A stretch of DNA of 64,000 nt. It comes from Streptomyces sp. NBC_00557. Lineage in GTDB: Bacteria; Actinomycetota; Actinomycetes; Streptomycetales; Streptomycetaceae. Where the stretch lies: the NCBI RefSeq assembly GCF_036345995.1, contig NZ_CP107796.1, positions 2,666,001 to 2,730,000 of the forward strand, given 5' to 3'. The notes below the pieces were generated by a model. That model saw only the letters and a list, made by a program, of their open reading frames with translations. It ran no database searches and was not told where the DNA came from. Made by a program: the position numbers and the translations under genes. Shown here piece after piece: positions 30,519-41,319 of this stretch. Within the stretch, counting starts at the first letter, position 1, and the number at the start of each line of letters is the position of its first letter.

Positions 30519-32381
30519 TCAGCCCCAGATGTCGTACGCCTGGAATCCGGTGCCGACCGAGATCCTTGTGGCAAAGATCTCGCTGGTCGCCTTGCCGGTG
30601 CCCGGGTACAGGTAGAGCGTGCCGCCGGAGGTGCGGGCCAGGAAGTCGGCCTTGCCGTCGCCGGTCACGTCGCCGACGGCGTCGAAGGCGTTGTAGCCGG
30701 TCCAGCCGCTGCGCACCTTGATCCGGGAGGCGAAGGCGCCCGTGCCGGACGTGCCCGTGCCCCGGTACAGGTACACGTCGCTGGTGCCGCTCTGGCGGGC
30801 GATCAGGTCGGCCTTGCCGTCGCCGGTGAAGTCGCCGTGGGCGCGCAGGGAGTTGTACTGGCCCCAGCCGGAGCCGACCTCGACGCGGGCCGAGAAGGAG
30901 CCGTCGCCCTTGCCGGGGTAGATCCACAGGATCCCGGAGGAGTCGACGGAGAGCAGGTCGGGCAGGTAGTCGCCGGTGACGTCACCGGGGGCGACGGTGA
31001 ACTTCCGGGTGGACCAGTTGCTGAAGATCTCCTTCTTGCTCCAGCTCTGCGTGGCCGGGACGTAGTGCAGCCAGAAGACCGCCCCGTCGCTGCTGCGGCG
31101 CAGCACGAAGTCCTGGTAGCCGTCCCGGTCCAGGTCCGTCTGCAGGATCGTGTCGTAGCCCGAGAAGCTGCCCCAGGAGACCCGGGACGCGAACGAGGTG
31201 CCCTTGGAGTCCTTCTCGTAGCCGGTGCTCGTGGAGTGTTCGCGCACGAACAGGTCGGCCCTGTGGTCGCCGCTGAGGTTGGTGTCGTCGATGCGCGGGT
31301 AGGCGGCGCCGACGTAGGTGCTGACCTTGGTGAAGACGGCGTAGGCGCCCTTCGCGACGCAGTTCGTGACACCCCAGGAGACCACGCCCGCGATCCGGTT
31401 GTTCACGATCAGCGGGCCACCGGAGTCACCGTTGCACGTGGTGGTGGTGCCGCTGTCGCTGCCGGTGGCGGGGTTGCCGGCGCACACCATGTGGCCCGCG
31501 ACGAACACGGAGCTGCCGTAGGCGCTCGTGCAGGTGCTGTCGGACTGGATCGGCAGCGTGGCCGTCTTCAGCGTCTGCGAGATGTCGTTGCTGGTGGAGC
31601 TGGTACGGCCCCAGCCGTAGACCCTGGCGCTGGTGCCGGCCTTGTACGAGGCCGTGTCGGCGGACGTCGTCATGCGGATCGGCGTGGCCTTGACCGGCGC
31701 CGGCAGGGTCAGCACGGCGATGTCGTTGTCGGCGGGCGGCCTGTCGTTCGTCGTCGCCGCCGTGTACGACGGGTGGTTCCACTGCCGCCAGATGCCGGAG
31801 ACGGTGCCGCCGTGCAGGTCGGTGGCGCCGGAGGAGTCGGTGGTGGGCAGCTGGTCGGTGCCGGTCACGATGGCGCCGTTGGCGTGCCAGTCGTAGCCCT
31901 TGACGCAGTGCGCGGCGGTGAGGATCTTCGTCGGCGCCACCACGGCACCGCCGCAGAAGAAGCCGAGGTCGTCGCCGGTGTCGCTGGTGCCCTTGTCGTC
32001 GTAGTACCAGAGCTGGGCCATCCACGGGGCCGAGGTGATGCTCGTGGTGGTGCCGCCGATGATCATCGGGCTGACGGTCCCGGTGCCGGACGCCGTGGCG
32101 GAGGAGGACGGCGACGCCGTCGTCCCGCTCTTGGTGTCCTTGGTCTTCGAGGCGTTCTTGAAGTCCTTGTCGGCGGCGAGCGCGCCCGCGACGCGGTCCG
32201 TCAGCGCGGAGAGCGACGCGGAGCCGGTGGCGGGCCTGACGGTCGGCGAGGCGGAGGCCGTCGTGGCGCCGGCGGACGTCATCGTCAGCGCGGCGGTGAC
32301 GGCGGCCGCGACAGCGGCGGCGCCGAGGGGCAGACCGACGCGTATGCGGCGTCTGTGCCGCCCGGACAGGGGATTGGGCAA
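30519..32381 (-). CDS. secreted trypsin-like serine protease with C-terminal VCBS/FG-GAP repeats
   Basis: A 620-residue exported protein. The signal peptide (about 1-45) has an Arg-rich start. A chymotrypsin-fold protease covers about 115-345 with the catalytic triad in KILTAAHC, NDIAVLTLPAP and CNGDSGGPLI, and cysteines placed for disulfides. The remaining 250 residues are FG-GAP/VCBS repeats (GDHRADLFVRE, DRDGYQDFVLRR, TGDYLPDLLSVD, TGDGKADLIARQ, TGDGKADFLART), a beta-propeller module used for substrate or surface binding in secreted Streptomyces enzymes. It is transcribed alone between rho's terminator and the LCP gene. Confidence 0.94.
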   Translation of the reverse strand: MPNPLSGRHRRRIRVGLPLGAAAVAAAVTAALTMTSAGATTASASPTVRPATGSASLSALTDRVAGALAADKDFKNASKTKDTKSGTTASPSSSATASGTGTVSPMIIGGTTTSITSAPWMAQLWYYDDKGTSDTGDDLGFFCGGAVVAPTKILTAAHCVKGYDWHANGAIVTGTDQLPTTDSSGATDLHGGTVSGIWRQWNHPSYTAATTNDRPPADNDIAVLTLPAPVKATPIRMTTSADTASYKAGTSARVYGWGRTSSTSNDISQTLKTATLPIQSDSTCTSAYGSSVFVAGHMVCAGNPATGSDSGTTTTCNGDSGGPLIVNNRIAGVVSWGVTNCVAKGAYAVFTKVSTYVGAAYPRIDDTNLSGDHRADLFVREHSTSTGYEKDSKGTSFASRVSWGSFSGYDTILQTDLDRDGYQDFVLRRSSDGAVFWLHYVPATQSWSKKEIFSNWSTRKFTVAPGDVTGDYLPDLLSVDSSGILWIYPGKGDGSFSARVEVGSGWGQYNSLRAHGDFTGDGKADLIARQSGTSDVYLYRGTGTSGTGAFASRIKVRSGWTGYNAFDAVGDVTGDGKADFLARTSGGTLYLYPGTGKATSEIFATRISVGTGFQAYDIWG

Positions 32382-32447
32382 GGGAGTTCCCCCCAGGGAG
32401 AGATGAGAAGGAGGTGGCGCGTGGTGCGTCCCACTCCCCTCAGCGCC

Positions 32448-32490
32448 AAAACGCCGCCCCTCGTCACAGACGGACGAGGGGCGGCGTTTT
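32448..32490 (-). terminator. rho transcript terminator
   Basis: A perfect 17-bp stem (32448-32464 with 32474-32490) and 9-base loop, flanked by four A and four T, so it works as an intrinsic terminator on either strand. It lies 30 bases past the rho stop and 66 bases before the protease start, ending the rho message. Confidence 0.92.
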
Positions 32491-32520
32491 CGATTCCCAG
32501 GGGGCGATTGCTCGCTTCGA

Positions 32521-34482
32521 CTAGTCGCCGTTGCCGGGCGTCGGCGTCGTCTTCTGGATCTGCATCAGGAACTCGACGTTCGACTTGGTCTGCTTCATCT
32601 TGTCGAGAAGCAGCTCGATCGCCTGCTGCTGGTCCAGCGCGTGCAGGACGCGGCGGAGCTTCCAGACGATGCCCAGCTCCTCGGCGCCCAGCAGGATCTC
32701 CTCCTTACGGGTGCCGGAGGCGTCCACGTCCACGGCCGGGAAGATCCGCTTGTCCGCGAGCTTGCGGTCGAGCTTCAGCTCCATGTTGCCGGTGCCCTTG
32801 AACTCCTCGAAGATCACCTCGTCCATGCGGGACCCGGTGTCCACGAGCGCCGTGGCGAGGATGGTCAGCGAACCGCCGTCCTCGATGTTGCGCGCCGCGC
32901 CGAAGAACCGCTTCGGCGGGTACAGCGCGGTGGAGTCGACACCACCGGAGAGGATGCGGCCGGACGCCGGCGCCGCCAGGTTGTAGGCGCGGCCCAGACG
33001 CGTGATGGAGTCGAGCAGGACGACCACGTCGTGACCCAGCTCCACCAGGCGCTTCGCCCGCTCGATGGCCAGCTCGGCGACCGTGGTGTGGTCCTCGGCC
33101 GGGCGGTCGAAGGTCGAGGAGATGACCTCGCCCTTGACCGACCGCTGCATGTCGGTGACCTCTTCCGGACGCTCGTCGACGAGGACGACCATCAGGTGGC
33201 ACTCGGGGTTGTTGTGCGTGATCGCGTTGGCGATCGCCTGCATGATCATGGTCTTGCCGGTCTTCGGCGGGGCCACGATCAGACCGCGCTGGCCCTTACC
33301 GATCGGCGACACCAGGTCGATGATGCGGGTGGTGAGCACGCCCGGGTCCGTCTCCAGGCGGAGGCGGTCCTGCGGGTAGAGCGGGGTCAGCTTGTTGAAC
33401 TCCGGGCGGCCGCGGCCGTGTTCGGGCGCCATGCCGTTGACGGAGTCGAGGCGGACCAGCGCGTTGAACTTCTCGCGGCGCTCGCCCTCCTTCGGCTGGC
33501 GGACCGCGCCGGTGATGTGGTCGCCCTTGCGCAGGCCGTTCTTGCGGACCTGGGCGAGGGAGACGTACACGTCGTTCGGGCCGGGCAGGTAGCCGGAGGT
33601 CCGGATGAAGGCGTAGTTGTCGAGGATGTCCAGGATGCCCGCGACGGGGATCAGGACGTCGTCCTCGGCGACCTGCGGCTCGGCGATGTCGTCGCGGCCG
33701 CGACGGCCCCGGCGGTCGCGGTAGCGGCCGCGACGGCCGCGGCGGCCGCCCTCGAAGTCGTCGTCGTCCTGCCGGCCGTCCTGACGCCCCTGCTGCTGGC
33801 CCTGCTGCTGACGCTGCTGGCCGCCGCCCTGCTGGTCGTCGCCCTTGTTGCGGCGGTCACGGTCGCGGCCGCGCTCGCGGCGGTCACGGCGGCCACGGCC
33901 CTCGCCGTCACCGGCGTCGCCCTTCGCCTCGCCCTGCTGCTGCGGCTGCTGGGCGGGCGTCTCGGCCTTGGGCTCGGCCTTGGCCTCGGCGGAGACGGTC
34001 TCGGCGCCGCTCGGCGCGGGGCTGCCGGCCTCGGCGGTGGCACGACGACGACGGCGCTCGGCCGGCTCGTCGGAGGCCGGCTGGCCGGGAATCTCGATCT
34101 GCTGCTGGGCCACGGCCTTCTCGGCGGGGGCCTCGGCCTTCTTCTCGCCGTCGACGGCGGCCTCACCCGTACGGGCCTTGGAGGTGGCGCGGCGCTTGGG
34201 CTTGGTCTCGGCGGAGGTGGCGGTCTCGGCCTTGGGGGCCGTGCCCCCCGCGGCCTGCGCCTCCTTGATGACCTCGATCAGCTGGCTCTTGCGCATCCGC
34301 GCGGTGCCCCTGATGCCGAGGCCCGAGGCGACCTGCTGCAGCTCGGCCAGCACCATGCCCTCGAGGCCGGTACCGCGGCGCCGCCGGGAGCCGGCACCGG
34401 TGGCAGGCGCGGAGGCGTCCGTGGCGGGCGCGGCAGCGGTCTCCTCGACACGTGCGCCCATCAGATCGGTGGTGTCGCTCAC
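32521..34482 (-). CDS. rho: transcription termination factor Rho, long actinobacterial form
   Basis: A 653-residue Rho. The N-terminal domain (about 35-80) is split from the RNA-binding domain by some 200 residues of low-complexity insert, rich in A/E/K and then in R, G, Q and D (many RGR and QQ runs at about 185-260), which is typical for high-GC actinobacteria and adds RNA-binding capacity. The ATPase core carries the P-loop APPKTGKT, the Q/R loops and [11 protein letters not shown]. It acts as a hexameric RNA translocase that ends transcription. A 404-base leader region separates it from thrB; long leaders are usual for autoregulated rho. Confidence 0.97.
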   Translation of the reverse strand: MSDTTDLMGARVEETAAAPATDASAPATGAGSRRRRGTGLEGMVLAELQQVASGLGIRGTARMRKSQLIEVIKEAQAAGGTAPKAETATSAETKPKRRATSKARTGEAAVDGEKKAEAPAEKAVAQQQIEIPGQPASDEPAERRRRRATAEAGSPAPSGAETVSAEAKAEPKAETPAQQPQQQGEAKGDAGDGEGRGRRDRRERGRDRDRRNKGDDQQGGGQQRQQQGQQQGRQDGRQDDDDFEGGRRGRRGRYRDRRGRRGRDDIAEPQVAEDDVLIPVAGILDILDNYAFIRTSGYLPGPNDVYVSLAQVRKNGLRKGDHITGAVRQPKEGERREKFNALVRLDSVNGMAPEHGRGRPEFNKLTPLYPQDRLRLETDPGVLTTRIIDLVSPIGKGQRGLIVAPPKTGKTMIMQAIANAITHNNPECHLMVVLVDERPEEVTDMQRSVKGEVISSTFDRPAEDHTTVAELAIERAKRLVELGHDVVVLLDSITRLGRAYNLAAPASGRILSGGVDSTALYPPKRFFGAARNIEDGGSLTILATALVDTGSRMDEVIFEEFKGTGNMELKLDRKLADKRIFPAVDVDASGTRKEEILLGAEELGIVWKLRRVLHALDQQQAIELLLDKMKQTKSNVEFLMQIQKTTPTPGNGD

Positions 34483-34886
34483 GAAGGGTCCTTCCCTGGA
34501 GCGGACGTCGGCCTGTCTGGCTCGGCGACCGGTTGTGCTGTCCGGCTACGGTTCTTGCTTTCCGCGAACCGTGCCGGGGCGGTGGTCCGCCAAAGCGGCG
34601 GAGGAAATGTGCGGTGATGGCGCTTCCGCGGGTCGTGGCACCCAGTGTCACGTGGCGTGGTAGCACCGATTCCGGAGCGTGCCCGGCGATCCGCTCAGTG
34701 CCCGCATACGACGTACTGCCCAGGTACGGCGTACGGAACACGGAGTGGCGTGGGAGACTCCCGGAAGAATGTCTGTCCCGGACTGGGACACGAGGCACCT
34801 CGCCATGGTGGGGTCGGGTGCAGACTTGAGGTTAACACTACCGGATCCAACAAACATTCCCCCTCTCCAAATCCGGCAACCGTGTG
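34483..34886. promoter_or_regulatory. rho upstream region / thrB 3' region
   Basis: No gene in these 404 bases. As both neighbours are on the minus strand, the region should hold the end of the thr operon and the promoter and long leader of rho. On the minus strand a TAGTGT hexamer (complement of 34835-34840) is a possible -10 box, which would give a leader of about 340 bases. No clear terminator for thrB is seen. Confidence 0.45.
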
Positions 34887-35804
34887 TCAGGTCGCAAGCG
34901 GCAGCACGCTCGCTCCCTGGACGTCGAGGTCCAGCCGGTTCGCGGCCCAGCCCTCACCCGCGAGGTGGGCGACCTTGTCGGCGCTGCCGGCGTCGGCCAG
35001 CGCCATGACGGTGGGACCGGCGCCGGAGATCACGGCGGGGATGCCGTCGGCCCGCAGCCGCTCCACCAGCGCGGCGCTCTCCGGCATGGCCGGGGCGCGG
35101 TACTCCTGGTGGAGGCGGTCCTCGGTGGCGGGCAGCAGCAGCTCGGGGCGCCGGGTGAGGGCCTCGACGAGCAGGGCGGCACGGCCCGCGTTGACGGCGG
35201 CGTCGACGTGCGGCACGGTGCGCGGCAGCAGGCCGCGGGCGGTTTCGGTCAGGACCGGCTTTCCGGGCACGAAAACCACCGGAACGATGGAATCGGCCGG
35301 CTCCAGCCTGATCGCGCGGGCGGCGCCGGCCTCCATCCAGGCGATGGTGAAACCGCCGAGCAGACACGGGGCCACGTTGTCGGGGTGGCCCTCGATCTCG
35401 GTGGCCAGGGCCAGCAGGGCCGCGTCGTCCAGACGGGCCTCGCCGCCTATGGTCACGGCGCGGGCGGCGACGATGCCGGCGCAGATCGCGGCGGAGGAGG
35501 AGCCGAGGCCGCGGCCGTGCGGGATGCGGTTGGCGCAGACGATCTCCAGGCCGCGGGGCTGTCCGCCCAGCAGGTCGAAGGCGGTGCGCAGGGAGCGGAC
35601 GAGAAGGTGGGACTCGTCACGCGGGAGGGTCTCGCTGCCCTCTCCCGCGATGTCGATGTGCAGCCCGGAGTCGGCCACCCGGACGACGACGTCGTCGTAG
35701 AGCCCCAGCGCGAGGCCGAGGGCGTCGAAGCCCGGGCCGAGATTGGCGCTGGTGGCGGGAACGCGCACCCGGACGGCGGCGGCGCGGAACGCTGGACCGG
35801 CCAT
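34887..35804 (-). CDS. thrB: homoserine kinase
   Basis: A 305-residue GHMP kinase that phosphorylates homoserine for threonine synthesis. Motifs: N-terminal RVRVPATSANLGPGFDALGLAL, the ATP-binding GRGLGSSSAAICAG and the C-terminal PAVISGAGPTVMAL. The start MAGPAFRAAAV at 35804 has a GGAG site 12 bases ahead; a 14-codon longer frame exists. It is the last gene of the hom-thrC-thrB group, but lies 401 bases beyond thrC. Confidence 0.96.
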   Translation of the reverse strand: MAGPAFRAAAVRVRVPATSANLGPGFDALGLALGLYDDVVVRVADSGLHIDIAGEGSETLPRDESHLLVRSLRTAFDLLGGQPRGLEIVCANRIPHGRGLGSSSAAICAGIVAARAVTIGGEARLDDAALLALATEIEGHPDNVAPCLLGGFTIAWMEAGAARAIRLEPADSIVPVVFVPGKPVLTETARGLLPRTVPHVDAAVNAGRAALLVEALTRRPELLLPATEDRLHQEYRAPAMPESAALVERLRADGIPAVISGAGPTVMALADAGSADKVAHLAGEGWAANRLDLDVQGASVLPLAT

Positions 35805-36205
35805 CGCTCGTTGACTCTCCTTGAGCTGCGTGACTGTCGAAGACATTCGATGACGTACGGGAGACCCTCGGGCCGCGCAGACGGCGCGGCGCTGCCCCGA
35901 TGCGAGGGCATATGCAACGGGCGGGTTCGGTACAGCCTATCGAAGGAAGGTTCTGTGGCGACATAGGGCGCACAGGAGGCGCACGATGCGTGTCGCAAGC
36001 CCCTTGTGCCCCCTGTCAGGGAAAACCCCGGCCGGGGCCGTGCGGGAAGCGGCGCGGACCGCACGGGCGACGCCCGGCGGGGGCCGGGGCGCCGCTCGGG
36101 CGATGCTCAGCCGGAGCCGGTGCACCACCCGAGCGATCCGCAGCCGTGGCCGGGGCGCCACCCAAGCAATCCTCAGCCGTGCCCGGGGCGCGGCTCGGGC
36201 GATGC
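35805..36205. other. thrC-thrB intergenic region
   Basis: No gene. This 401-base gap interrupts what is otherwise a tight hom-thrC-thrB order. Its thrC-proximal third is filled by imperfect 33-bp repeats (listed separately). The rest shows no coding frame. It may carry a separate thrB promoter. Confidence 0.5.
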
Positions 36206-36213
36206 TCAGCCGA
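36083..36213. repeat. four imperfect ~33-bp tandem repeats at the thrC 3' end
   Basis: Units begin GCCGGGG or GCCCGGGG at about 36083, 36116, 36149 and 36181 and each ends in a CAGCCG block. The last copy contains the thrC stop (36206-36208). Copies 1 and 4 are nearly identical (GCTCGGGCGATGCTCAGCCG in both); copies 2 and 3 have diverged. Confidence 0.8.
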
Positions 36214-37264
36214 GTCCCAGGCGCTCGGCCGCGGCCGCCGCGTCGACGGGGACGGTGACCGGCTGCGGGGCGCCGGCGACGGCCCAGTCGGGGTCCTTCA
36301 GACCGTTGCCGGTGACCGTGCACACGATCGTCTGGCCCGGGTCGACCTTGCCCTGCTCGGCGGCCTTCAGCAGACCGGCCACCGAGGCGGCGGAGGCGGG
36401 CTCCACGAACACGCCCTCCTGCGCGGCCAACAGGCGGTAGGCGCGCAGGATTTCACGGTCCGTCACCTCGTCGATGGCGCCGCCCGACTCGTCGCGCGCG
36501 GCGAGGGCGAACTGCCAGGAGGCGGGGTTGCCGATGCGGATCGCGGTGGCGATGGTCGAGGGGTCCTTGACCACCTCGCCGCGGACGATCGGCGCGCTGC
36601 CGGAGGCCTGGAAGCCCCACATGCGCGGGGTCTTCGTGGCGATGCCGTCGGCGGCGTACTCCCGGTAGCCCTTCCAGTAGGCGGTGATGTTGCCCGCGTT
36701 GCCCACCGGCAGGACGTGGATGTCGGGCGCGTCGCCGAGCATGTCCACGATCTCGAACGAAGCCGTCTTCTGGCCCTCGATACGCACCGGGTTGACCGAA
36801 TTGACCAGCGCCACCGGGTAGTTCTCGCTCAGCGAGCGGGCGAGCGTGAGGCAGTCGTCGAAGTTGCCGTCGACCTGGAGGATCTTCGCGCCGTGCACGA
36901 GGGCCTGGCCCATCTTGCCGAGCGCGATCTTGCCCTGCGGCACGAGCACGGCCGAGACCATGCCGGCGCGCACGGCGTACGCGGCGGCCGAGGCGGAGGT
37001 GTTGCCGGTGGAGGCGCAGATGACGGCCTTCGCGCCCTCCTCCTTGGCCTTGGAGATCGCCATGGTCATGCCCCGGTCCTTGAAGGAGCCGGTGGGGTTG
37101 GCGCCCTCCACCTTCAGGTGGACCTCGCAGCCCGTGCGCTCGGAGAGCACCTGCGCGGGCACGAGGGGCGTGCCGCCCTCGCGGAGCGTCACGACCGGCG
37201 TGGTGTCGGAGACCGGCAGCCGGTCCCGGTACTCCTCGATGATTCCGCGCCACTGGTGGGTCAT
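36206..37264 (-). CDS. thrC: threonine synthase
   Basis: A 352-residue PLP enzyme that converts O-phosphohomoserine to threonine. The PLP lysine lies in [11 protein letters not shown]; the phosphate-binding loop follows as [14 protein letters not shown], and GNAGNI and [13 protein letters not shown] fit the family. This is the shorter (about 350-residue) class. It begins six bases after hom ends, so the two are cotranscribed and probably coupled. Confidence 0.96.
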   Translation of the reverse strand: MTHQWRGIIEEYRDRLPVSDTTPVVTLREGGTPLVPAQVLSERTGCEVHLKVEGANPTGSFKDRGMTMAISKAKEEGAKAVICASTGNTSASAAAYAVRAGMVSAVLVPQGKIALGKMGQALVHGAKILQVDGNFDDCLTLARSLSENYPVALVNSVNPVRIEGQKTASFEIVDMLGDAPDIHVLPVGNAGNITAYWKGYREYAADGIATKTPRMWGFQASGSAPIVRGEVVKDPSTIATAIRIGNPASWQFALAARDESGGAIDEVTDREILRAYRLLAAQEGVFVEPASAASVAGLLKAAEQGKVDPGQTIVCTVTGNGLKDPDWAVAGAPQPVTVPVDAAAAAERLGLG

Positions 37265-37270
37265 TGCTGG

Positions 37271-38563
37271 TTACTCTCCTTCAACCCGCATGATGCTGGC
37301 GACACCCCGCACGGTGTCGAGCTTGCGCAGCGCCTCGACGGTCCCGCTCAGGGAGGCGTCCGAGGCCCGGTGGGTGACGACGACGAGGGAGGCCTCACCG
37401 TCCTTGCCCTGCTGGCGCACCGTATCGATCGACACCCCGTGCTCCGCGAACACGGTCGCGACCTGGGCGAGAACACCCGGTTTGTCCGCGACGTCGAGGC
37501 TGATGTGGTAGCGCGTGACGACCTCGCCCATCGGCGAGACGGTCAGGGCGGCGTACGCCGACTCACCGGGCCCCGTTGCGCCGTTGAGCCGGTTGCGGCA
37601 GACGGCGACCAGGTCGCCGAGCACGGCGGAGGCGGTCGGGGAACCCCCGGCGCCGGGGCCGTAGAACATCAGCTGACCGGCGGCGTCGCTCTCCACGAAG
37701 ACGGCGTTGTACGCGCCGCGCACGGAGGCGAGCGGATGGGTCAGCGGAATCATCGCGGGATGCACGCGCGCGGTGACGGACGCCCCGTCTTTGGAGCGCT
37801 CGCAGATGGCGAGCAGCTTGATGGTGCAGCCCATCTCCTTCGCCGAGCGGAAGTCGGCGGCGGTGACCTCGGTCATGCCCTCGCGGTAGACGTCGTCCAG
37901 GCGCACGCGCGTGTGGAAGGCGATCCCGGCGAGGATGGCGGCCTTGGCGGCGGCGTCGAACCCCTCTACGTCGGCGGTCGGGTCGGCCTCGGCGTACCCC
38001 AGGGCGGTGGCCTCGTCGAGCGCCTCCTGGTATCCGGCGCCGGTGGAGTCCATCTTGTCGAGGATGAAGTTGGTCGTGCCGTTGACGATGCCCATCACCC
38101 GGTTGATCTTGTCGCCGGCGAGGGACTCGCGCAGCGGGCGGATCAGCGGGATGGCGCCGGCGACGGCGGCCTCGTAGTAGAGGTCCCTGCCGTGCTCCTC
38201 GGCCGCCGCGTGCAGGGCGGCACCGTCCTGGGCGAGCAGGGCCTTGTTGGCGGAGACGACGGACGCGCCGTACTCGAAGGCGGTGGTGATGAGGGTCCGC
38301 GCGGGCTCGATGCCGCCGATCACCTCGACCACCACGTCGATGTCGCCGCGTTTGACGAGGGCGGTGGCATCGGTGGTGACGAGGGCCGGGTCGATGCCCT
38401 CACGGACCTTGGACGGCCGCCGTACCGCGACCCCCGCGAGCTCCACGGGGGCCCCGATCCTGGCCGTGAGGTCGTCGGCGTGCGTCGTCATGATGCGCGC
38501 CACCTCTGAGCCGACAACCCCACAGCCCAGCAGCGCCACCTTCAGCGGACGCGTACGCATCAT
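37271..38563 (-). CDS. hom: homoserine dehydrogenase with C-terminal ACT domain
   Basis: A 430-residue enzyme that reduces aspartate semialdehyde to homoserine. The N-terminal NAD(P) site is VALLGCGVVGSEVARIM; the catalytic region has GIVNGTTNFILDKM and YAEADPTADVEGFDAAAKAAILA. A C-terminal ACT domain (about 350-430) senses threonine for feedback inhibition. Start: the ATG-ATG pair at 38563/38560 follows GAGGTCGG and gives MMRTRPLKVALLG; a longer frame upstream is not supported. Confidence 0.96.
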   Translation of the reverse strand: MMRTRPLKVALLGCGVVGSEVARIMTTHADDLTARIGAPVELAGVAVRRPSKVREGIDPALVTTDATALVKRGDIDVVVEVIGGIEPARTLITTAFEYGASVVSANKALLAQDGAALHAAAEEHGRDLYYEAAVAGAIPLIRPLRESLAGDKINRVMGIVNGTTNFILDKMDSTGAGYQEALDEATALGYAEADPTADVEGFDAAAKAAILAGIAFHTRVRLDDVYREGMTEVTAADFRSAKEMGCTIKLLAICERSKDGASVTARVHPAMIPLTHPLASVRGAYNAVFVESDAAGQLMFYGPGAGGSPTASAVLGDLVAVCRNRLNGATGPGESAYAALTVSPMGEVVTRYHISLDVADKPGVLAQVATVFAEHGVSIDTVRQQGKDGEASLVVVTHRASDASLSGTVEALRKLDTVRGVASIMRVEGE

Positions 38564-38747
38564 CCGACCTCGTTTCCTCATACCGTCTACGGTTGGACCA
38601 GTCTCACTCACCGGACGGAAGTTTCTCCCCTTCGTCCGGATCCTGAGACTCGTATTTCACTTGTGCGGGCCCGGCAGACCGAAGATCTTCCAGCCCCCTT
38701 CGCCCGACGTCAGCGGCTGTTTCCCGCCGCCGGCGTCCGGACCGTCC

Positions 38748-40139
38748 TCAGCCGACGTCGAGACGCAGGAGGTCCTCCTCCGTCTCACGCCGGACGATCT
38801 CCCGGGACTCGCCGTCCTTCACGGCGACGACCGGCGGCCGCAGCACATGGTTGTAGTTGCTGGCCATGGACCGGCAGTACGCGCCCGTCGCCGGTACGGC
38901 GATCAGGTCGCCCGGCGCCAGGTCCGCCGGCAGGAACGCGTCCCGGACCACGATGTCCCCGCTCTCGCAGTGCTTGCCGACCACACGGGCCAGCATCGGC
39001 TCGGCGCTGGAGGAGCGGGAGACGAGGGCGACGCTGTACTCGGCGTCGTACAGCGCCGTCCGGATGTTGTCGGACATGCCGCCGTCGACGGACACGTACG
39101 TCCGCAGCCCCTCCAGCGGCTTGACGGTGCCGACCTCGTAGAGCGTGAAGGCGGTCGGCCCGACGATGGCGCGCCCCGGCTCGACGGAGATGCGCGGCGT
39201 GCGCAGCCGGGCGGCGTCGCACTCGCGGCTGACGATCTCGGTCAGCGCCTTGGCGATCTCGTGCGGCTCACGCGGATCGTCGTCGCTGGTGTAGGCGATG
39301 CCGAGCCCGCCGCCGAGGTCGATCTCGGGCAGCTCGACCCCGTGCTCGTCGCGGATGTCCTTCAGCAGCCCGACGACCCGGTGCGCGGCGACCTCGAACC
39401 CGGACATGTCGAAGATCTGCGACCCGATGTGGCTGTGGATGCCGATGAGCTCCAGCCCGTCGAGCTGCAGCGCCCGCCGCACCGCCTCCGCGGCCTGCCC
39501 CCCGGCCAGCGGAATCCCGAACTTCTGGTCCTCATGGGCGGTGGCGATGAACTCGTGCGTGTGCGCCTCCACGCCGACCGTGATCCGGATCTGGACCTTC
39601 TGCCGCTTGCCCAGGGACTGCGCGATGTGGGCGACGCGCACGATCTCCTGGAAGGAGTCGAGCACGATCCGCCCGACACCGGCCTCGACGGCGCGCCGGA
39701 TCTCCTCCGAGGACTTGTTGTTGCCGTGGAACGCGATCCGCTCGGCCGGCATGCCCGCGGACAGGGCGGTGGCCAGCTCGCCCCCCGAGCACACGTCGAG
39801 GTTGAGCCCCTCCTCGTGGAGCCACCGCACGACGGCACGGGACAGGAACGCCTTCCCGGCGTAGAACACGTCGGCCTCGGCCCCGAACGCCGTACGCCAC
39901 GCACGCGCGCGTGCCCGGAAGTCGGCCTCGTCGAGGATGTACGCCGGCGTGCCGTGGCGCTCGGCGAGGGTCTTCACGTCGACACCGCCGACGGTGACGA
40001 CTCCGTCGGCGCCGCGCCCCACGGTCTGGGCCCAGACCTTGTGGTCGAGGACGTTGAGATCGGCCGGCGGCGCGGTGTAGTGCCCCTCGGGCAGCACGTC
40101 GGCGTGGCGGGGCCCGGCGGGGTGGGCGGAACGGCTCAT
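38748..40139 (-). CDS. lysA: diaminopimelate decarboxylase
   Basis: A 463-residue fold-III PLP decarboxylase that makes lysine from meso-diaminopimelate. The PLP lysine is in [47 protein letters not shown], and the C-terminal GEhCESGD-like [12 protein letters not shown] and [15 protein letters not shown] fit the family. The frame is open far upstream into the next gene but ATG at 40139 gives the normal length. It precedes hom by 184 bases and follows the ArgRS-like gene by 55, forming one aspartate-family cluster. Confidence 0.96.
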   Translation of the reverse strand: MSRSAHPAGPRHADVLPEGHYTAPPADLNVLDHKVWAQTVGRGADGVVTVGGVDVKTLAERHGTPAYILDEADFRARARAWRTAFGAEADVFYAGKAFLSRAVVRWLHEEGLNLDVCSGGELATALSAGMPAERIAFHGNNKSSEEIRRAVEAGVGRIVLDSFQEIVRVAHIAQSLGKRQKVQIRITVGVEAHTHEFIATAHEDQKFGIPLAGGQAAEAVRRALQLDGLELIGIHSHIGSQIFDMSGFEVAAHRVVGLLKDIRDEHGVELPEIDLGGGLGIAYTSDDDPREPHEIAKALTEIVSRECDAARLRTPRISVEPGRAIVGPTAFTLYEVGTVKPLEGLRTYVSVDGGMSDNIRTALYDAEYSVALVSRSSSAEPMLARVVGKHCESGDIVVRDAFLPADLAPGDLIAVPATGAYCRSMASNYNHVLRPPVVAVKDGESREIVRRETEEDLLRLDVG

Positions 40140-40194
40140 GACGGTGGCTCTCAGACTCTCTGTCTCTCTCCGGGGCGCATCTGCTCTCGGGCCC

Positions 40195-41319
40195 TCAGAG
40201 ATGTTCGGGTGCGTCGATGCCGAGCAGGGACAGGCCGCCGGCCAGCACCGTCCCGGCCGCTTCGGCAAGCGCGAGCCGGGCACGGTGGGCGGCCGAGGGT
40301 TTCTCCTCGCCACGGGGAAGCACACAGGGCAGGAAGGGCAACACGGCATCGGCGACGGTGACGAGATGCCGCGCAAGCCGGTCCGGGGCACGGTGGGCGG
40401 CGGCCGCGGCGAGGATGCGGGGGTGGGTGGTGAGGGGGGTGAGGAGGGGGTGGGCGGTGGGGAGGCTGGTGCCAGGGGTGGCGGGGCGTGCGCAGCTGAC
40501 GGCGTCGACCGGGCTGCCGTCGACCGGGGCGGCCGGGATGGGGCCGGAGCCGGGAGGGGCGGCGAGGGACGGATCGGCGCGGAACGGGCTGCCGTCGACC
40601 GGCTCGGCGTCGAGGGGGCCGGGCTCGGCGGTGAAGCCCAGGCGGGCGGCGTTACGGCTGAGCGACCGGATGCGGGCATGGGCGTACCGCACCCGGAACA
40701 GTGGATTGCTCTCCCGCTGCACGAGGTGGTCGGCGGTGATCCGGGGCCGGTCGTGCGGGGCGGGATGGAGCAGGGCCCACCGGGAGGCGTCGGGGCCGAG
40801 CGGGGCGGGGTCCTCCGGCGCGGGCACGGGCCGCAGATTGACGGGTTCGCCGTGCTCGACGACGGCTCGCCCGCCCTGTGTGGCGACGATCCGTACGACG
40901 GCGTCGGCGACGACTTCCGCCCGGACCTCGTACGGCACGCGGAGCACGACGACCTGCCCGGCGAGGGCGTCGCCGTGCCCGTACGCGGCACCCCGCTCCC
41001 GGATCTCGCGCACAAGCCCGGTGACGAGATCGGCCGCGGACTCGACGCTGATGTTGAGGAACCCGGGCCCGGTCACGACGACGTCGCGGATGCCGTCGGC
41101 GCCGGCCAGCCGGGACCGCAGAATCCCGGCAACGCGCAAAGGCGGCTGCCCCGCCGGCCGAGCGAGCTGCAGAGCGACGTTCGTGGCGAAGTCCCCGCAC
41201 CCCCCGGGCCCGGGCTCGGTCACCACGACCCGCTCGGGCACGGTCACATTCAGCTCCCCGTCCTCGACAGCACGACGCACCGCGTGCAGCACGGTGCGGG
41301 ACAGCTCGACGGGGGTCAC
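40195..41319 (-). CDS. arginyl-tRNA synthetase-like protein without the catalytic core
   Basis: A 374-residue protein with the two tRNA-binding ends of ArgRS but not its middle. The N-terminal part (about 1-115) resembles the ArgRS additional domain ([22 protein letters not shown]); the C-terminal part (about 200-374) resembles the DALR anticodon-binding domain ([20 protein letters not shown] ... [25 protein letters not shown]). The HIGH and KMSKS motifs of a class I synthetase are absent, so it cannot charge tRNA. The segment between has Pro/Ala-rich filler, including repeated PVDGSP. It lies upstream of lysA, and a tRNA-Arg gene is 1.2 kb away. Possible roles: tRNA-Arg binding, transfer or regulation; unproven. 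Confidence 0.85.
   Translation of the reverse strand: MTPVELSRTVLHAVRRAVEDGELNVTVPERVVVTEPGPGGCGDFATNVALQLARPAGQPPLRVAGILRSRLAGADGIRDVVVTGPGFLNISVESAADLVTGLVREIRERGAAYGHGDALAGQVVVLRVPYEVRAEVVADAVVRIVATQGGRAVVEHGEPVNLRPVPAPEDPAPLGPDASRWALLHPAPHDRPRITADHLVQRESNPLFRVRYAHARIRSLSRNAARLGFTAEPGPLDAEPVDGSPFRADPSLAAPPGSGPIPAAPVDGSPVDAVSCARPATPGTSLPTAHPLLTPLTTHPRILAAAAAHRAPDRLARHLVTVADAVLPFLPCVLPRGEEKPSAAHRARLALAEAAGTVLAGGLSLLGIDAPEHL

Noticed and set aside
35937-36323. Arg-rich repeat protein in the thrC-thrB gap
   Set aside because: The repeated 11-residue pattern only mirrors the 33-bp DNA repeat and overlaps thrC.
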